From positions 1 through 58,889 of the forward strand of contig OMYM01000134.1 of NCBI GenBank assembly GCA_900315225.1: a stretch of 58,889 bases of DNA, read 5' to 3'. This document shows positions 32,368-40,642 of the stretch, in pieces. A model generated the notes under the pieces. That model worked only from the letters and a program-made list of their open reading frames with translations. It did no database searches and was not told the origin of the DNA. Numbering within the stretch: position 1 is the first letter of the stretch; each line of letters starts with the position of its first letter. The translations under genes were made by a program, and so were the position numbers. The DNA is from an uncultured Erysipelotrichaceae bacterium. Lineage in GTDB: Bacteria; Bacillota_I; Bacilli_A; Erysipelotrichales; Erysipelotrichaceae.

Positions 32368-34035
32368 ATGAGTAAGGTTCGCATTTTTGCCCTTGGCGGC
32401 CTTGATGAGGACGGAAAAAACATGTATGTCGTTGAAAACAATGACGACATATTCATCATTGAATGTGGCTTGAAATATCCCGACATAGATCAGCTTGGCA
32501 TCGAAATGATTATTCCTGATTTCGCATACCTCAGAGAAAACCAAAGCAAAATCAAAGGTCTGTTCATTACCCATGGCCATGACGATGTCATGGCCGCATT
32601 GCCTGCCCTGTTGAAGGAAATGCCAAAGATTCCGGTATACATGGCGCCGCTCACAGCCCTTATGTTTGAAAGAAAGGCAAAGAAATACGGTCTTAGGGAC
32701 TTGAACATCCATCGTACGCGAAGAAACGCGACTTTCAAGGTTGGCAGGACCGAGATCCGTACATTTGGAACCACCCAGTCGATTGCGGATGGATTTGGTG
32801 TCGCCATCAAGACAGCGGACGGATTTGTCGTATACTCCAGCGAGTTTATCGTTGACTACGATACGTCCAACAGCGCGTTCCGCTTTGACATAACGAACAT
32901 CACCGACCTTGGCTCGGACGGGGTGCTCGCGCTGTTATGCGAATCGGTTGGCTCCACAAGGGAAGGGCACTCGTCGCCAAGGCATCGGATCACCGATGTC
33001 ATCGAGCAGTATTTCGACGATGCGGCTGGACGCTTGTTCATTACGCTTTACAACCAGAACATCTACCGTGTCATCGAAGTCATCGAGCTTGCCTACAAAT
33101 ACAATCGCAAGGTCGTGATCTACGATGAGGAATTGAAGGAATTGATGGGCGACATGGCAAAGCTAGGCTACTACCATATTCCAGCGGGTCTTGAGGTACC
33201 CATGTCCCAATTTAGCAATGAAATGGACAACATCATCGTCATTGTCTCGGGAACAGGTTCCACGATTTTCAAAAAGGTGCATCACATCGCGACAAAGGAA
33301 AACCCTGAAATATCATTCAAGACAAGCGATACCATTCTTATCGCCTCTCCTGCCGTGCCTGGCACGGAACGCGATGAAGCAAGCATGGAAGATGATCTCT
33401 ACAAGGAAAGCGGAAAGGTCATCAACATTGACTCAAAGCGTAATTTCACCATGCACGCTTCTATTGAAGACCTGAAGATGATGATCTATCTGATGCGTCC
33501 GAAATACTATATCCCAGTCAAGGGAGAATACCGCCAACTGATCGCAAACGCATCCATAGCGCTGAAAATGGGCTATGACGCAAATCGCATTGTTGTTCTT
33601 GACAACGGCATGGCGGTTGTGTTCAAGGATGGAGAAAGACAGCCCGATTTCGAAAAGATACCGGTAGATGAAATCATGGTCGATGGAAAAGACAACCTTG
33701 ATTCAGCGGGAATGATACTGAGGGATAGGGAGCTTTTGAGTACGGATGGCGCTATTATCGTCGGGATTGTCGTCAACCATGCGACGAAGGAAATCATCGG
33801 CGGGCCAGATGTGCAAAGCAGGGGGGTCATCTATCTAAAAGACGCAGACTATATCGTCAAGCAAATTGGAACGATCTTCGAAACAACCATCAACGATGCG
33901 GTCAAAGAAGGTCGCTATGACAACCTAGGCTGCCGTACAGAGGCACGCGACAAGATTTCCCGTTATGTCATGCGCGAAACAGGAAAGCGTCCGATGATCT
34001 TGCCTGCCATTGTTGAGATCAATACGGCAAGCTAA
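32368..34035 (+). CDS. rnjB: RNase J2-like protein with degenerate metallo-beta-lactamase site
   Basis: A 555-residue protein with the full RNase J domain order (metallo-beta-lactamase, beta-CASP, C-terminal domain), most like the RNase J2 subunit. The start ALGGLDEDGKNMYV is typical. The catalytic motif HxHxDH reads His69-Gly-His71-Asp-Asp73-Val74, so the last His is Val. Further expected ligands are replaced: the TTHSIPD-type His by Gln137, the YTGDF aspartate by Glu159, and the late HGEYR His by Lys (PVKGEYR). It is probably inactive or weak alone and may act as a partner of an RNase J1 encoded elsewhere, as J2 does in Bacillus and streptococci. Confidence 0.85.
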   Translation: MSKVRIFALGGLDEDGKNMYVVENNDDIFIIECGLKYPDIDQLGIEMIIPDFAYLRENQSKIKGLFITHGHDDVMAALPALLKEMPKIPVYMAPLTALMFERKAKKYGLRDLNIHRTRRNATFKVGRTEIRTFGTTQSIADGFGVAIKTADGFVVYSSEFIVDYDTSNSAFRFDITNITDLGSDGVLALLCESVGSTREGHSSPRHRITDVIEQYFDDAAGRLFITLYNQNIYRVIEVIELAYKYNRKVVIYDEELKELMGDMAKLGYYHIPAGLEVPMSQFSNEMDNIIVIVSGTGSTIFKKVHHIATKENPEISFKTSDTILIASPAVPGTERDEASMEDDLYKESGKVINIDSKRNFTMHASIEDLKMMIYLMRPKYYIPVKGEYRQLIANASIALKMGYDANRIVVLDNGMAVVFKDGERQPDFEKIPVDEIMVDGKDNLDSAGMILRDRELLSTDGAIIVGIVVNHATKEIIGGPDVQSRGVIYLKDADYIVKQIGTIFETTINDAVKEGRYDNLGCRTEARDKISRYVMRETGKRPMILPAIVEINTAS

Positions 34036-34050
34036 AAACCAGAGGTGTAA

Positions 34051-36525
34051 ATGGCAATACGAAAGAAAAAGAAAAACACTGAGCAACAGGATTCGCGGCG
34101 TTGGATCATCATATCGATTCTAATCATGCTGACGCTGAGTGTCCTGATGCAAGAAGGATGGCTCGGCAATTTATTGTACAATTTCCAGAGATATCTACTG
34201 GGAGATCTGTTCTGGCTAGTCAACATTGCGCTGATCGGCTGGATGGTCTTGAATATATACCTGAAGAAAATCAACTGGCCGGAAAAAAAGCTGCATGTCA
34301 TGTTAATACTGATCGCATGGTTTCTCCTGCTTGTGACAACATTCCAGGTTTCGTCCGATAGCGAGGATCCCTCCTCATTGCTGGAATACCTGCAAAAAAC
34401 ATTCGCCTATTTTACGAATGGTCCAGAAATATCGGCGGGAGGGGGATTGCTGGGAATGGTGCTGTACTCTACCGTTTCCTTTCTGTTTGGCAAGCAAGGT
34501 GCATATGTGTTCCTGGTTGTATTTGCGGTGATTTTCTTCGTGCTGCTTTTCACCTTTGAAGAATACAAAAAGATATTCACCAAGCTTTTCAAGCGCCCGA
34601 AAGACCTATTGGGGGACGAACCGACCGAGGCACCGAAGAAAAAGCCGCGCAAAAAGCAAAAACAAGCCCAGCCAACAGAGGAGTTGCCTCTTGTACAGCC
34701 AATCTTGTTGTCGAATGAAACCGGCACCGAAAATGACCAGGCGAAAAAAGGTTCCTTTTTTGACGATCTGTTAGGCAAAGGAAAAGGACTATACCATGAC
34801 CTTTTCAGTACTGAAGAGGAGACAACGCATTTTGGCGATGACGAAGACAAGCAGTTTCAGGAAGAGGCACCTCGTCTTGTACGCCACGCAGATACAAATA
34901 CATCTCTCCCGATGATTCCATCGGGAGAGGTTATCTCTGGAGGCAGCAGCCGGCTTTTCATCAATGCGGATGAAACAGAACACAAGGAGGCGGACACACA
35001 GGCGCTAGAACGCGTGCAGGCGCCATTCGCCTTGGATACGCCAGCTCCAAAAAACAACGGTAAATACAAACTGCCAAAAATTACTCTTCTCGACGCTTTG
35101 CCCCAGCCTAGCAAAACCGATGAAAACGAGATTGCAGCAGAGGAGAAGGGAAAGCTTTTGTTGAATATATTGGCGAATTTTGGCATTGAGTCGGAAATGC
35201 TGGACAAGCACATCGGACCATCGGTAACGCAATTTGAAATCCGCCCCGATGGCAATGTGAAAATCGCCAAAATCACTTCCCTTAGCGACAACATAAAGAT
35301 GCAGCTGGCGGCTCGCGACATTCGCATAGAGGCACCGATCCCAGGAAAAAACGCCGTTGGCATTGAAATTCCAAATGTAAAAAGCGTTCCGGTCAGGATG
35401 CGCGAGATGATTGCTTCTGCGCCAGACGATAAAGAGCCACTCTTGATTTGGCTGGGCAAGGATCTCTATGGCAAACCCGTCACATGTCGCATCGACCGCA
35501 CGCCGCATCTGTTGATCGCCGGCGCAACTGGCTCGGGAAAATCCGTATGCATGAACTCGATCATTACATCTCTTCTGTTCCGCACAAATCCAGACAATGT
35601 CAAGATGCTTTTGATCGATCCAAAAAAAGTTGAATTCACGCCATACCAGAGGGTGCCGCATTTGATTGGACCCGTCATTAGCGATCCGGACAAAGCGAAC
35701 AATGCCCTCAAGGTAATTGTACGCATCATGGACGACCGCTACACGGTATTCTCCAAGACCGGTGTCAGAAACGTCCAAAGCTACAACCGCATGGTGGAAG
35801 AACAAGAGCCATCAGTAGATGGAGCGCCTCCACTCAGAAAAATGCCTTACATCGTTGTTATCATTGATGAGCTTGCAGACTTGATGACCGTTGCTGGAAA
35901 AGAAGTCGAAAGTTCCATACAACGCATCACCCAGCTGGCGCGTGCGGCGGGAATCCATATGATCATTGCAACGCAGCGTCCTTCCGTTGATGTCATTACC
36001 GGCGTCATCAAGTCGAATATTCCTTCACGCATTGCGTTTGCCGTATCGTCCGGAGTCGATTCGCGCACGATTCTCGACCACCAAGGCGCCGAGCGCCTGC
36101 TTGGCAATGGCGACATGCTGTATATCCCGTATGGGCAGAATACACCTGTGCGTGTGCAAGGCGTGTATGTCACCGATGACGAAGTACGGCGCATAGCCGA
36201 GTTTTGCTCAAGCCAGGCAACGCCAATGTACGACGATTCGTTCGTTCTGCTGGAAGGCGTGGAAGGTAGCGAGGATGGCGCCGTGATCACAGTCAACGAA
36301 GACCCGCTCTACGAGGAAATCAAGGATTTCGTGATTCGCTGCCAAAAGGCTTCGACTTCCTTGCTACAGCGTAATTTCTCCATTGGCTATAACCGCGCAG
36401 CGCGCATGATCGATGCCTTGGAAACCAATGGGATCATTGGTCCGGTCAATGGCTCAAAGCCGCGAGAAGTCCTTGTCAAGCGCGAGGATGCCGATGACAT
36501 GACGGAAACGGGTGGAATGTATTGA
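34051..36525 (+). CDS. ftsK: DNA translocase FtsK/SpoIIIE
   Basis: A septal DNA pump that clears chromosome DNA from the division site; 824 residues. Four membrane segments lie in residues 15-170, then a charged low-complexity linker (about 185-330), then the motor: alpha domain (TQFEIRPDGNVKIAKITSL), Walker A (IAGATGSGKSVCMN), Walker B (YIVVIIDELADLM), and the gamma winged helix (QRNFSIGYNRAARMIDALE) that reads DNA polarity sequences. AGAGGTG is upstream of the ATG, 15 bases after the rnjB stop, so the two may be cotranscribed. Confidence 0.94.
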   Translation: MAIRKKKKNTEQQDSRRWIIISILIMLTLSVLMQEGWLGNLLYNFQRYLLGDLFWLVNIALIGWMVLNIYLKKINWPEKKLHVMLILIAWFLLLVTTFQVSSDSEDPSSLLEYLQKTFAYFTNGPEISAGGGLLGMVLYSTVSFLFGKQGAYVFLVVFAVIFFVLLFTFEEYKKIFTKLFKRPKDLLGDEPTEAPKKKPRKKQKQAQPTEELPLVQPILLSNETGTENDQAKKGSFFDDLLGKGKGLYHDLFSTEEETTHFGDDEDKQFQEEAPRLVRHADTNTSLPMIPSGEVISGGSSRLFINADETEHKEADTQALERVQAPFALDTPAPKNNGKYKLPKITLLDALPQPSKTDENEIAAEEKGKLLLNILANFGIESEMLDKHIGPSVTQFEIRPDGNVKIAKITSLSDNIKMQLAARDIRIEAPIPGKNAVGIEIPNVKSVPVRMREMIASAPDDKEPLLIWLGKDLYGKPVTCRIDRTPHLLIAGATGSGKSVCMNSIITSLLFRTNPDNVKMLLIDPKKVEFTPYQRVPHLIGPVISDPDKANNALKVIVRIMDDRYTVFSKTGVRNVQSYNRMVEEQEPSVDGAPPLRKMPYIVVIIDELADLMTVAGKEVESSIQRITQLARAAGIHMIIATQRPSVDVITGVIKSNIPSRIAFAVSSGVDSRTILDHQGAERLLGNGDMLYIPYGQNTPVRVQGVYVTDDEVRRIAEFCSSQATPMYDDSFVLLEGVEGSEDGAVITVNEDPLYEEIKDFVIRCQKASTSLLQRNFSIGYNRAARMIDALETNGIIGPVNGSKPREVLVKREDADDMTETGGMY

Positions 36526-36582
36526 AAACAAATCATTTGACAAACCGAATCATTTCGTTGAAGATACTGGCAGGAGGTGGCA

Positions 36583-36789
36583 ATGAATTTTTCTACCTTT
36601 GCAGTAGTGGCGGTTCTTGCGCTTATCGTCGTACTGGACATCAGGTATTTGCTAAAAAACGGACTGGATTCATGCGGTGGCGATTGCGAAAGATGCGGAT
36701 CTTCCTGCAAGTGGGTGCATGATATCCAAAAAGCGCAAAAACACATCAAATTCCAAAAAAAACTTAAAAAGATCTTCCGCGTCCAATGA
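36583..36789 (+). CDS. Small Cys-rich membrane-anchored protein (FeoB-associated/p12-like)
   Basis: A 68-residue protein: one membrane helix (residues 3-20), then the cysteine cluster SCGGDCERCGSSCKW and a basic helical tail. This layout matches the FeoB-associated Cys-rich family, but no feoA or feoB is in the window. The start at 36583 follows GGAGGTGG. The stop codon lies in the terminator hairpin. The cysteines could bind iron or zinc; this is inference. Confidence 0.7.
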   Translation: MNFSTFAVVAVLALIVVLDIRYLLKNGLDSCGGDCERCGSSCKWVHDIQKAQKHIKFQKKLKKIFRVQ

Positions 36790-36806
36790 CGCTGGAAGTC
36801 TTTTTA
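36769..36806 (+). terminator. Terminator spanning the stop codon of the Cys-rich gene
   Basis: AAGA-CTTCC-GCGT on the left (36769-36782, one bulge) pairs with ACGC-GGAAG-TCTT (36789-36802, one bulge), then TTTTATTT. Confidence 0.65.
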
Positions 36807-36846
36807 TTTCATGAAAATAATGGCGTATCAACGCAAGGAGGTTCTG

Positions 36847-37164
36847 ATGTTAAGTTTGTTTGTTCTTGTGGGGAAGGTAATCGAGATGCCACGCTACAAC
36901 CCAGACGCAAAAGGCGCAATGTGCGGGCATGTGGTGCTGGAAACAGACCATCCTTTCCAAAACGACGATGGCTCGGTAACGAAGGATCGCTTCAAGGTGT
37001 TTTTCTGGCGCGGCATTGCGGAGGAATGCTGCGACCACCTCAAGCCAGGGGACTGGATTGCCGTGAAAGGACGCATGCAATCGGACGTGCGAATGCAGGG
37101 GGAGAATAAGTTTTACAACCTGATGCTTGTGGCGGAAAAAGTCAGCTATCTGCAGATCAGGTGA
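36847..37164 (+). CDS. Single-stranded DNA-binding protein-like (OB fold), tail-less
   Basis: A 105-residue protein with a single OB fold of the SSB/PriB type: LVGKVIEMPRY at the start, DRFKVFFWRGIAEECCDHLKPGDWIAVKGRMQ in the centre and NLMLVAEKVSYL at the end. It lacks the Gly/Gln-rich linker and the acidic DDDIPF-like tip of the main SSB, so it is a paralogue. The start at 36847 has AAGGAGG 5 bases upstream. It lies alone between two terminator/promoter regions before ffh. Confidence 0.75.
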   Translation: MLSLFVLVGKVIEMPRYNPDAKGAMCGHVVLETDHPFQNDDGSVTKDRFKVFFWRGIAEECCDHLKPGDWIAVKGRMQSDVRMQGENKFYNLMLVAEKVSYLQIR

Positions 37165-37169
37165 TGCGT

Positions 37170-37197
37170 TTATTGTTTTGACAATTCATGCTAAAAT
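37170..37197 (+). promoter_or_regulatory. Likely promoter of ffh
   Basis: TTATTG (37170-37175), a 16-base spacer and TAAAAT (37192-37197). A perfect TTGACA at 37179 lies too close to this -10 to pair with it. Confidence 0.4.
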
Positions 37198-37227
37198 ATC
37201 TGTCGGTAAAAAAGTGAGGAAACAGCC

Positions 37228-38640
37228 ATGGCATTTGATTCATTAAGTGACAGATTAAATAAAACGGTGCGAAACGTCGTGGGCAAGGGCAAGCTGACCG
37301 ATGCCAACATGGAGGACATGTTAAAAGAGATCCGCCTCGCCTTGCTTGAAGCCGATGTCAACTACCGGATTGTAAAAAAATTCCTGGAGGATATCAGGGA
37401 AAAAGCGCGCGGCGAGGATGTCCTCAACAGCGTCGAGCCAGGACAAATGCTCGTCAAGATCGTGCATGACCAGATCATCGACTTGCTAGGCAACGACGAT
37501 GGCGAATTGCACTTCAAAGAAAGCGGCATTACCGTAATCATGCTGGTGGGTCTCCAAGGTACAGGCAAAACCACCAGCGTTGCAAAGATTGCGCGCATTT
37601 GCAAGCAAAAGCAAAACCGCAATCCGCTGTTGATTGCTGCAGATGTCATTCGTCCGGCCGCAATCGACCAATTGCGCACGCTAGGCGAAGCGATCGATAC
37701 CGAGGTTTTCTCCCTTGGCACCCAAAGGCCTGCAATCGATACCGTGCGCCAAGGCATGGATTATGCTAAGAAAAACGGCTTTGACACGGTGTTTATCGAT
37801 ACGGCGGGACGTCTCCACATCGATGAAGAGCTAATGGATGAATTGCGGCGCATTAACGCCTTGGTCCATCCGGACGAAATCTTGTTAACGGTCGACGCAA
37901 TGACTGGACAGGATATCGTCAATGTCGCCCAGGCATTTAACGAGGCATTGCCATTGACGGGTCTCGTTGTGACAAAGTTCGATGGCGACTCCAGGGGAGG
38001 CGGCGTCCTTTCTGTAAAAAAGATCACTGGCGTCCCGATTAAGTTTGTCGGTGAAGGCGAAAAAATCGATGAGATGGATATTTTCCATCCCGACCGCATG
38101 GCAGACCGCATTCTTGGCATGGGCGATATCGTCACGCTTGTTGAGCGCGCCCAGGAAAAGCTGGACACGGAAGAAAACGAAAAAATGGCGCAACGCATGT
38201 TGAACGGGCAGTTCACAATGGCAGACCTTTTGAAACAATTCGAGCAAATTGAAAAGCTCGGTCCGCTTGGCGGCATTATAAAAATGATGCCTGGAATGAA
38301 TCAGTTTGCCGATATGCTTGATGAACCAGAGGCAGGCAAAACCATGAAGCACATGAAAGCGATCATCCAGTCGATGACGCCTTATGAAAGAGCAAACCCA
38401 GCCAAGATCCGCAATACGATGAAAAAACGCATTGCAAAAGGATCTGGCACAACGGTAAACGATGTCACCAAGCTGATCAACATGTTCAACAAGACAAAGA
38501 AAATGATGGATCAAATTGGCGCAATGAACCGCAACGGGGCGTTTACCGAGGAAAACGTGCAACGAATGTTAGAAGCTACGCAACAGCGCGCCAACGCCAT
38601 GGGCAATCAATTCAACAACGCGCGCCAGAAGCGCCGCTGA
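37228..38640 (+). CDS. ffh: Signal recognition particle protein Ffh
   Basis: The SRP54 GTPase that targets nascent membrane proteins; 470 residues. N domain, then the G domain (VGLQGTGKTTSVAKIA, DTAGRLHIDEELM, TKFDGDSRGGGVLS), then the methionine-rich M domain with FTMADLLKQFEQIEKLGPLGG, several methionine clusters and a basic C-terminus. It precedes rpsP-khpA-rimM-trmD as in many Firmicutes, but a 140-base regulatory gap separates them. Confidence 0.96.
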   Translation: MAFDSLSDRLNKTVRNVVGKGKLTDANMEDMLKEIRLALLEADVNYRIVKKFLEDIREKARGEDVLNSVEPGQMLVKIVHDQIIDLLGNDDGELHFKESGITVIMLVGLQGTGKTTSVAKIARICKQKQNRNPLLIAADVIRPAAIDQLRTLGEAIDTEVFSLGTQRPAIDTVRQGMDYAKKNGFDTVFIDTAGRLHIDEELMDELRRINALVHPDEILLTVDAMTGQDIVNVAQAFNEALPLTGLVVTKFDGDSRGGGVLSVKKITGVPIKFVGEGEKIDEMDIFHPDRMADRILGMGDIVTLVERAQEKLDTEENEKMAQRMLNGQFTMADLLKQFEQIEKLGPLGGIIKMMPGMNQFADMLDEPEAGKTMKHMKAIIQSMTPYERANPAKIRNTMKKRIAKGSGTTVNDVTKLINMFNKTKKMMDQIGAMNRNGAFTEENVQRMLEATQQRANAMGNQFNNARQKRR

Positions 38641-38679
38641 GTGCCATAATACCTCGGGAAACAGTATTTTTTATCGTTT

Positions 38680-38703
38680 ATTTTCTTGGTTTCGAAAGAA
38701 AAT
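38680..38703. repeat. Inverted repeat in the ffh-rpsP gap
   Basis: ATTTTCTT (38680-38687) and AAGAAAAT (38696-38703) flank an 8-base spacer. It is AT-rich and lacks a T-run, so a weak hairpin or protein site. A second, weaker AATAC/GTATT stem with T-run near 38648-38671 may terminate ffh. Confidence 0.5.
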
Positions 38704-38709
38704 CACTCC

Positions 38710-38731
38710 TGTCAAGTATTTTTACTTGACA
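38710..38731. promoter_or_regulatory. Palindrome overlapping the rpsP -35 box
   Basis: TGTCAAGTA (38710-38718), TTTT, TACTTGACA (38723-38731): perfect 9-bp arms. The right arm contains the consensus -35 TTGACA of the rpsP promoter, which is the layout of a repressor site; it could also form a short hairpin in read-through RNA. Confidence 0.65.
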
Positions 38732-38754
38732 CATTCATTGACGCGCTATAAACT
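38726..38754 (+). promoter_or_regulatory. Promoter of rpsP-khpA
   Basis: TTGACA (38726-38731), a 17-base spacer, TAAACT (38749-38754); TATAAA at 38747 with a 15-base spacer is an alternative -10. TAGGAGG precedes the ATG at 38781. Confidence 0.6.
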
Positions 38755-38780
38755 AATCATCGCTATAGGAGGTTAGTTAA

Positions 38781-39065
38781 ATGGCAGTTAGACTTCGTTT
38801 GAAGAGAATGGGAGCCAAGAAGGCACCAAGATATCGTATTGTTGCAGCAGATGCACGCACACGCAGGGATGGTCGCGAGATTGAGATTATCGGATGGATC
38901 AATCCAACGACAGAACCAGCGACAATGCATGTCGATGCGGAAAAGGCTTTGAAGTGGCTCCATAATGGAGCGCAGCCTTCCGACACTGTTCGCAACATTC
39001 TGCAGAAGCAGGGCGTCATGAAAACGTTCCACGAACAAAAAGTTGCAGCCAAGGTAAAGAAATAG
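38781..39065 (+). CDS. rpsP: 30S ribosomal protein S16
   Basis: A 94-residue ribosomal protein bS16. [35 protein letters not shown] is diagnostic; the C-terminus is lysine-rich ([10 protein letters not shown]). It leads a two-gene unit with khpA, then a terminator. Confidence 0.97.
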   Translation: MAVRLRLKRMGAKKAPRYRIVAADARTRRDGREIEIIGWINPTTEPATMHVDAEKALKWLHNGAQPSDTVRNILQKQGVMKTFHEQKVAAKVKK

Positions 39066-39067
39066 TC

Positions 39068-39316
39068 ATGGCTGATCTTGAAGGTGTTCTCCTGGGCTTG
39101 ATCAAGCCGATTGTTCAGCATGATGATCGTCTTGAAGTTCGTGCAATGCCAACTGGCGATGAGGATGAGATTCTTCTTCATGTGTATGCGGACGATGAGG
39201 ATATTGCCCGCCTGATTGGAAGAAAAGGCAGCATGGCAAGCGCTTTACGCCAAGTCATGTCCGTTGCTTCGCACGCGGATAACAAGAAAGTTTCGATAAA
39301 GTTTGAGCAAATCTAG
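39068..39316 (+). CDS. khpA: KH-domain RNA-binding protein KhpA
   Basis: An 82-residue single KH-domain protein (YlqC). The nucleic-acid binding loop GRKG is in LIGRKGSMASALRQVMS. In other Firmicutes it pairs with KhpB/Jag and influences cell elongation and RNA metabolism. It starts 2 bases after the rpsP stop; the terminator begins at its own stop codon. Confidence 0.92.
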   Translation: MADLEGVLLGLIKPIVQHDDRLEVRAMPTGDEDEILLHVYADDEDIARLIGRKGSMASALRQVMSVASHADNKKVSIKFEQI

Positions 39317-39340
39317 GATGCTTCTGCGCATCCTTTTTTT
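39315..39340 (+). terminator. Terminator of rpsP-khpA
   Basis: AGGATGC (39315-39321) pairs with GCATCCT (39328-39334), then a T-run. The left arm overlaps the khpA stop codon. Confidence 0.8.
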
Positions 39341-39371
39341 GCGCAACATCGGTTTATCATGGTGATGTCAA

Positions 39372-39380
39372 TGGTACAAT
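39372..39380 (+). promoter_or_regulatory. Extended -10 promoter of rimM-trmD
   Basis: TGGTACAAT, with TACAAT at 39375-39380. TTATCA at 39354-39359 is a weak -35 (15 bases). The start codon at 39408 follows GGAGGTGAAC. Confidence 0.55.
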
Positions 39381-39407
39381 AGAAGCGCTGTTCTATCGGA
39401 GGTGAAC

Positions 39408-39917
39408 ATGGAATACATTGAAATTGGCACGATTGTGAATACGCATGGCATCAAGGGCGAATTGAAAATACAGAGCATCTCGGATTTTGATTCCGTCAGA
39501 TACAAGAAGGGGGCTATAGTGTACATTCTCCATGACGGAAAGCTTATTCCCATGAAAGCGCGTTCGTTTCGACGTCATAAAGGCATGAGCCTTGTTGCGT
39601 TTGAGGAAATCACGGATATTAATGCGGCAGAAGCATACAAAAACGACAAGGTGCTGATCGATGCGTCTACGCGCGCAGCATTGCCGGAAGGACAGTATTA
39701 TTTCTCTGACCTTGCAAACTTGGCGGTTGTCGATGAGGAGGGAAACCGAATCGGAACATGCATTCAGGTTGAAACAACCAATGGTGCGCAAAACAACTTG
39801 CGCATACGCATGGACAATGGCAAAGAAACGCTTGTCCCAAATGTTCCTCTTTTTGTGAAAAAAATCGACCTTGATACAGGAACAATCACGATTCATGTCA
39901 TTGAGGGATTGTTATGA
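39408..39917 (+). CDS. rimM: Ribosome maturation factor RimM
   Basis: A 169-residue 16S rRNA processing factor that binds S19 during 30S head assembly. The N-terminal RimM barrel begins IGTIVNTHGIKGELKI; the PRC barrel contains YYFSDLANLAVVDEEGNRIG and ends NVPLFVKKIDLDTGTITIHVIEGLL. The ATG at 39408 is preferred over an in-frame GTG at 39402, which lies in the ribosome binding site. It overlaps trmD by 4 bases. Confidence 0.93.
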   Translation: MEYIEIGTIVNTHGIKGELKIQSISDFDSVRYKKGAIVYILHDGKLIPMKARSFRRHKGMSLVAFEEITDINAAEAYKNDKVLIDASTRAALPEGQYYFSDLANLAVVDEEGNRIGTCIQVETTNGAQNNLRIRMDNGKETLVPNVPLFVKKIDLDTGTITIHVIEGLL

Positions 39918-40642
39918 GGATTACCGCGCTGACTTTGTTTCCAGAATTGTTCAGCGGCTTTACAACGACATCTGTGGTGGGAAGATCTATCATGCGCGGA
40001 CTGGTGTCCATAGACTTCGTACAAATTCGAGACTTTGCGCTGGACAACTATAAGCATGTGGATGATACGCCTTTTGGTGGAGGCGCAGGCATGGTCATGA
40101 AATGCCAGCCAGTCCTGGATGCCCTTAACTCGGTTCGTACGCCACAGAGCCATGTCATTGTCATGAGTGCGTCTGGCACGCCATATACACAGGCAAAAGC
40201 ACATGACCTTGCTTCAAAAGAACATCTTGTCATCATGTGCGGGCATTACGAGGGCATGGATGCACGTATTTTGGAATATGCGGATGAAGCATTGTCGATT
40301 GGCGATTATGTTCTAACGGGGGGCGAGCTTGGCTCCATGGTGATCATGGATTCCGTAATCCGCTTGCTTGATGGAGCCATAAGAAAAGAATCCGCCCAAG
40401 ACGAATCGTATGAAAACGGTCTTCTTGAGTATCCCCAGTATACAAAACCCGCAGTCTATGACGGCAAAGAAGTTCCTCCTGTGCTTGTCTCGGGAAACCA
40501 TGCGAAGATCAGGGAATGGCGAATAGCGCAATCTCTGCTTCTTACGCGCCGCCTAAGACCTGATTTGTTTGCATCGCATGTTTTTACCGAAGAAGAAAAA
40601 AAGATCCTAAAGAAATTGGAGAATACGGAAAATGGCGGCTAA
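39914..40642 (+). CDS. trmD: tRNA (guanine37-N1)-methyltransferase TrmD
   Basis: A SPOUT methyltransferase that modifies G37 next to the anticodon and prevents frameshifting; 242 residues. DTPFGGGAGMVMKCQPV, the knot motif MCGHYEGMDARI and SIGDYVLTGGELGSMVIMDSVIRL are conserved. Translationally coupled to rimM. The next gene starts inside its 3' end. Confidence 0.95.
   Translation: MRITALTLFPELFSGFTTTSVVGRSIMRGLVSIDFVQIRDFALDNYKHVDDTPFGGGAGMVMKCQPVLDALNSVRTPQSHVIVMSASGTPYTQAKAHDLASKEHLVIMCGHYEGMDARILEYADEALSIGDYVLTGGELGSMVIMDSVIRLLDGAIRKESAQDESYENGLLEYPQYTKPAVYDGKEVPPVLVSGNHAKIREWRIAQSLLLTRRLRPDLFASHVFTEEEKKILKKLENTENGG

Noticed and set aside
36537-36542. Perfect TTGACA just after the ftsK stop
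   Set aside because: No convincing -10 at 16-18 bases (GAAGAT only), so not listed as a promoter.
37179-37184. Perfect TTGACA before ffh
   Set aside because: No -10 box lies 16-18 bases downstream; the TAAAAT is only 7 bases away, so I used the weaker TTATTG.
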